The translations under genes and the position numbers were made by a program. From Luteibacter pinisoli (GTDB lineage: Bacteria > Pseudomonadota > Gammaproteobacteria > Xanthomonadales > Rhodanobacteraceae), in the NCBI RefSeq assembly GCF_006385595.1, contig NZ_CP041046.1, positions 1,116,001-1,180,000 on the forward strand: 64,000 nt of DNA, read 5' to 3'. Below, piece after piece: positions 61,386 through 64,000 of this stretch. Within the stretch, counting starts at the first letter, position 1. Each line of letters begins with the position of its first letter. The notes beneath the pieces were generated by a model. The model was not told the origin of the DNA, did no database searches, and saw only the letters and a program-made list of their open reading frames with translations.

Positions 61386-62039
61386 ATGTCACCGCGCCTG
61401 CCACCGGTTACCCGCAACCTGCTGATCGCCAACGTCGTGCTCTTCGCCCTGCAGCTGCTGCTGGACGACGACAACACGATGGCGATCACGCGCTGGCTGG
61501 GGCTGTGGCCCTTCGGCCACGACATCGCGGTGGACATGGGCGACGGCACCATCGCCGGGCTCGGTTTCCGGCCCTGGCAGCTGGTGACGTACGCGTTCCT
61601 GCATGGCAGCGTCATGCACATCGTGCTGAACATGTACGCGCTGTACATGTTCGGCGGGTTGCTTGAACGGGTGATGGGTGCGCGCCGCTTCACCATTTAC
61701 TACTTCGTCTGCCTGGTGGCGGCGGCCGTGGCGCAGCTGGCGGTGCTGTATTTCTTCCAGCCGGACAAGATGTACCCGACGGTCGGTGCCTCGGGTGCCA
61801 TCTTCGGCTTGCTGGCGGCGTTCGCCATGCTGTTCCCGCGGGAGAAGCTGATGCTTATCCCGATCCCCGTCGGCATCCCGGCGTGGCTGTTCGTCACGCT
61901 GTACGGTGCCGCGGAGCTGTTCTTCGGCGTGACCGGCACGTTGTCCGGTATTGCCCACTTCGCCCACCTGGGCGGCCTGGTGGCCGGCCTGGCGTTGCTC
62001 TGGGCGTGGCGGGTCAGGCCGCCACGCCAGAGCTTCTGA
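61386..62039 (+). CDS. Rhomboid-family intramembrane serine protease
   Basis: The 217-residue product has six membrane segments and the rhomboid catalytic dyad: Ser136 in GASGAIFG and His194 in HFAHLGGL, with the supporting Asn in HIVLNMYALYMFGG. The fold is the basic six-helix type without an N-terminal cytosolic domain. The substrate is unknown. It is convergent with rapA, 6 bp apart. Confidence 0.92.
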   Translation: MSPRLPPVTRNLLIANVVLFALQLLLDDDNTMAITRWLGLWPFGHDIAVDMGDGTIAGLGFRPWQLVTYAFLHGSVMHIVLNMYALYMFGGLLERVMGARRFTIYYFVCLVAAAVAQLAVLYFFQPDKMYPTVGASGAIFGLLAAFAMLFPREKLMLIPIPVGIPAWLFVTLYGAAELFFGVTGTLSGIAHFAHLGGLVAGLALLWAWRVRPPRQSF

Positions 62040-62045
62040 TCGGGC

Positions 62046-64000
62046 TCAACGCAGCGCGAGGAAGTCCGGGCTCACCACGAAGCGCACGGCATCGAGCCGC
62101 AGGCGAGCATCGGGCAGGGCAGCGAGCAGGTCGCTACGCTCCGCCGCCACCGCCTGGATCTCCGCCTCGGTGATCGACGGATTCACGCCGCGCAGCGCGA
62201 GCAGGCGGCTGAATTCGCCATCGAGCTCGGCCGTGGCGGCTTCCACGGCTTCAATCTTGAGCACTTCCGCGCGGCCTTCGGCCAGGTCCTTCGCATGCTC
62301 GAGCATGGGCGGCACCAGCTTGGACAGGAACTTGCGGTAGCGGGCCACGTCGATGTTGCGATCCGCGGCGCGGCGCATGGCGACGTCGCTGGGACGGAAG
62401 TTCGGCCGTTCGGTGAGCTTGGTATCCACCGAGATCATCAGCGGCGTCGTCGGCAGGAAACGCCCGGCGTCGAGGCTGCGATTGGCCACCACTTCCAGCA
62501 CGAACACGGACTGCAGCAACGCCGTGCGCACCGGCAGGTTGTCGTCCACCAGGAACGCGGCGTTGCCGGTTTCACCGGAGACCAGCAGGTCCACGGCGGC
62601 CAGCACCATCGGGTGATCCATGCGCAGCAGCGGCAGCTCTTCGCGAGCCAGCGCGGTGTCACGCGAGAAGGTGATCGACAGCGGGCCGTCCGCGAAGCCC
62701 GGGAGGCCGTCGGTGGACAGGTACTGCGGATCGAGCATGATAATGTCTTTCGCCAGCTCTTCGGCGTGGACGCCGTACATCTCGAACAGGCGCTGGATGA
62801 AGGCATCGCGCGACGGGTCGTTGTCGTCGCGCGCGAAGCTGCCGGCCAGGTCGTCCGCATGGGGATCCCGGCTGGCGGCGAGTTCGAGCAGATGGTCACG
62901 GCCGGCGTGGATGAGCGCCGAGAGTTCCTCGTGCGCCCCACGGGTTTCGGCGATCAGCGCGTCCAGTTCCTGGTCGCGGTCGTCGTCTTCGCGCGCGTGT
63001 TCATCGGCCAGCGTGGCGAGCAGGCTGCCGAAGCGACGGAGCAGCTCGCGGCCGTCGGCGGGGCTGCTGCGGAACGCGTCCAGGCCTTCGTCGTACCAGC
63101 GCGCGAGGATGTGCTGCGCGCTCTGCGCCACGACGGGTACGTGGATGGCGATCTCGTGCTTCTGGCCAATGCGGTCGAGGCGGCCGATACGCTGTTCGAG
63201 CAGATCCGGGTCGAGCGGGAGATCCCACATGACCAGGCGATGGGCGAACTGGAAGTTGCGGCCTTCGGAGCCGATTTCCGAGCAGATCAGCAGGCGGGCG
63301 CCATCGCGCTGGGCGAAGAATGCCGCGTTGCGGTCGCGCTGCACGATGCCGAGGCCTTCGTGGAACCGCGCCACGCCCACGCCACTCTTCGTGCGCAGGG
63401 CGTCCTCGATGGCCATCACCTTGCCCTGGCTGCGGCACAGCAGGAGGAACTTGTCCTCGGGGTGTGCCTCAAGCAGGCCGATCAGCGCGGTGATGCGCGG
63501 GTCGTCGGAATAGTCGAACTCGAGCGGCGCCGGCGGCTGCTGGATATCCGAGCGGAACTCGGCCAGCAGGGATTCGCGACGGCCCGGGCCCAGGGTGTCC
63601 GGGTCAATGGTGATGAAGTCGGGCACGCGGCTCGGGAAGCCGCCGATACCGGCGCGGCGGTTGCGGAACATGGCGCGGCCGGTGCCATGGCGGTCGATCA
63701 GCGCGGCCAGCAGCGCGGCGCTGCTGTTCGGGCGGTCGAGCAGGGCGGCCATTTCACGGTCGCCCTTGAAGCGTTCGCTGATCAGCGCGCGCTGCGCGGC
63801 GTCCAGGGGCGTGCCCTCGGCCAGCGTGGTCGCCAGCTCCGACAACGGCGCGAAGTTGGCCGACTCGGCGAGATAGCTGTCCAGGTCGCTGTAGCGCTGC
63901 GGATCGAGCAGGCGCAGGCGGGCGAAGTGGCCTGCACGGCCCAGCTGCTCCGGCGTCGCGGTTAGCAGGATCACGCCGGGCGTGGCGACGGCGAGCTCTT
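62046..64000 (-). CDS. rapA: RNA polymerase-associated protein RapA (C-terminal part, cut by window edge)
   Basis: RapA (HepA) is an SWI/SNF-family ATPase that recycles RNA polymerase after termination. The window holds about the last 650 residues, reading in from base 63998; the N-terminal helicase half lies outside. Visible are ILLTATPEQLG (motif III region), the helicase C domain with SEIGSEGRNFQFAHRLVMWDLPL and QRIGRLDRIGQ, and the C-terminal RapA domain with a Glu/Asp-rich stretch. The 3' end abuts the rhomboid gene. Confidence 0.93.
   Translation of the reverse strand, partial: ELAVATPGVILLTATPEQLGRAGHFARLRLLDPQRYSDLDSYLAESANFAPLSELATTLAEGTPLDAAQRALISERFKGDREMAALLDRPNSSAALLAALIDRHGTGRAMFRNRRAGIGGFPSRVPDFITIDPDTLGPGRRESLLAEFRSDIQQPPAPLEFDYSDDPRITALIGLLEAHPEDKFLLLCRSQGKVMAIEDALRTKSGVGVARFHEGLGIVQRDRNAAFFAQRDGARLLICSEIGSEGRNFQFAHRLVMWDLPLDPDLLEQRIGRLDRIGQKHEIAIHVPVVAQSAQHILARWYDEGLDAFRSSPADGRELLRRFGSLLATLADEHAREDDDRDQELDALIAETRGAHEELSALIHAGRDHLLELAASRDPHADDLAGSFARDDNDPSRDAFIQRLFEMYGVHAEELAKDIIMLDPQYLSTDGLPGFADGPLSITFSRDTALAREELPLLRMDHPMVLAAVDLLVSGETGNAAFLVDDNLPVRTALLQSVFVLEVVANRSLDAGRFLPTTPLMISVDTKLTERPNFRPSDVAMRRAADRNIDVARYRKFLSKLVPPMLEHAKDLAEGRAEVLKIEAVEAATAELDGEFSRLLALRGVNPSITEAEIQAVAAERSDLLAALPDARLRLDAVRFVVSPDFLALR

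Overview
The window is GC-rich bacterial chromosome with almost no non-coding space. It reads as a gammaproteobacterium of the order Lysobacterales (Xanthomonadales), most likely Rhodanobacteraceae (Luteibacter/Dyella-like). That placement is inference from gene content and protein style: the gene order of the ribosomal cluster, a class II DAHP synthase, a DsbB next to it, an endonuclease-type MutL, a methylcitrate cycle and an OmpA with a DxDxDG linker. No rRNA, tRNA, CRISPR array, phage or transposase gene was seen.

Region 1 (1-18,425) is the str-S10-spc-alpha ribosomal supercluster: rpsL(partial)-rpsG-fusA-tuf, terminator, a sigma-70 promoter, then rpsJ to rpsN, rpsH to rplR, rpsE to secY, rpsM to rpoA and rplQ. 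Gene order is classical, but five spacers (before rpsJ, rpsH, rpsE, rpsM and rplQ) are 126-460 bp long and carry hairpins. They look like the sites where the cluster is split into separately controlled blocks. rpmJ is absent from its usual place after secY.

Region 2 (18,500-30,260) holds housekeeping genes: dsbB, class II DAHP synthase, a 566-bp structured repeat, a succinyl-CoA:acetate CoA-transferase-like gene, queG, nnr (NAD(P)HX repair), tsaE, an AmiC-type amidase, mutL and a DUF1684 protein. queG and nnr are divergent, and both have -10-like hexamers placed so that transcription would start at the start codon.

Region 3 (30,260-46,565) is metabolism: an enoyl-CoA hydratase, an FKBP isomerase, a DUF1289/Nudix/sulfurtransferase run, an oxidoreductase, an SDR, a phosphoesterase/lipid-kinase/PAP2 operon, an exported esterase, prpE-prpB-prpC (methylcitrate cycle), a second copy of the structured repeat in opposite orientation, and a FadH-type dienoyl-CoA reductase with a PsrA-like operator. 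prpD lies about 10 kb away at 53.1 kb.

Region 4 (46,566-52,140) is the most interesting part. It is a tight five-gene operon that looks like a divergent Fap (functional amyloid) system: an exported Gly/Ala/Ser/Thr-rich protein, a small exported Asn-rich protein sharing its C-terminal motif, a periplasmic C39-family protease (FapD-like), an exported protein with a double-glycine-type motif (FapE position), and a coiled-coil plus beta-barrel outer-membrane protein (FapF-like). A near-consensus sigma-54 promoter and an upstream palindrome precede it. An outer-membrane beta-barrel gene follows after a strong terminator.

Region 5 (52,140-64,000) has a TerC-family gene preceded by a probable yybP-ykoY manganese riboswitch, prpD, an OmpA-like protein, a TonB-dependent receptor, a DUF3574 lipoprotein coupled to an NCS2-like permease, glyoxalase I, a rhomboid protease and the 3' part of rapA. 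Most long opposite-strand reading frames in this window are by-products of the high third-position GC and were discarded.
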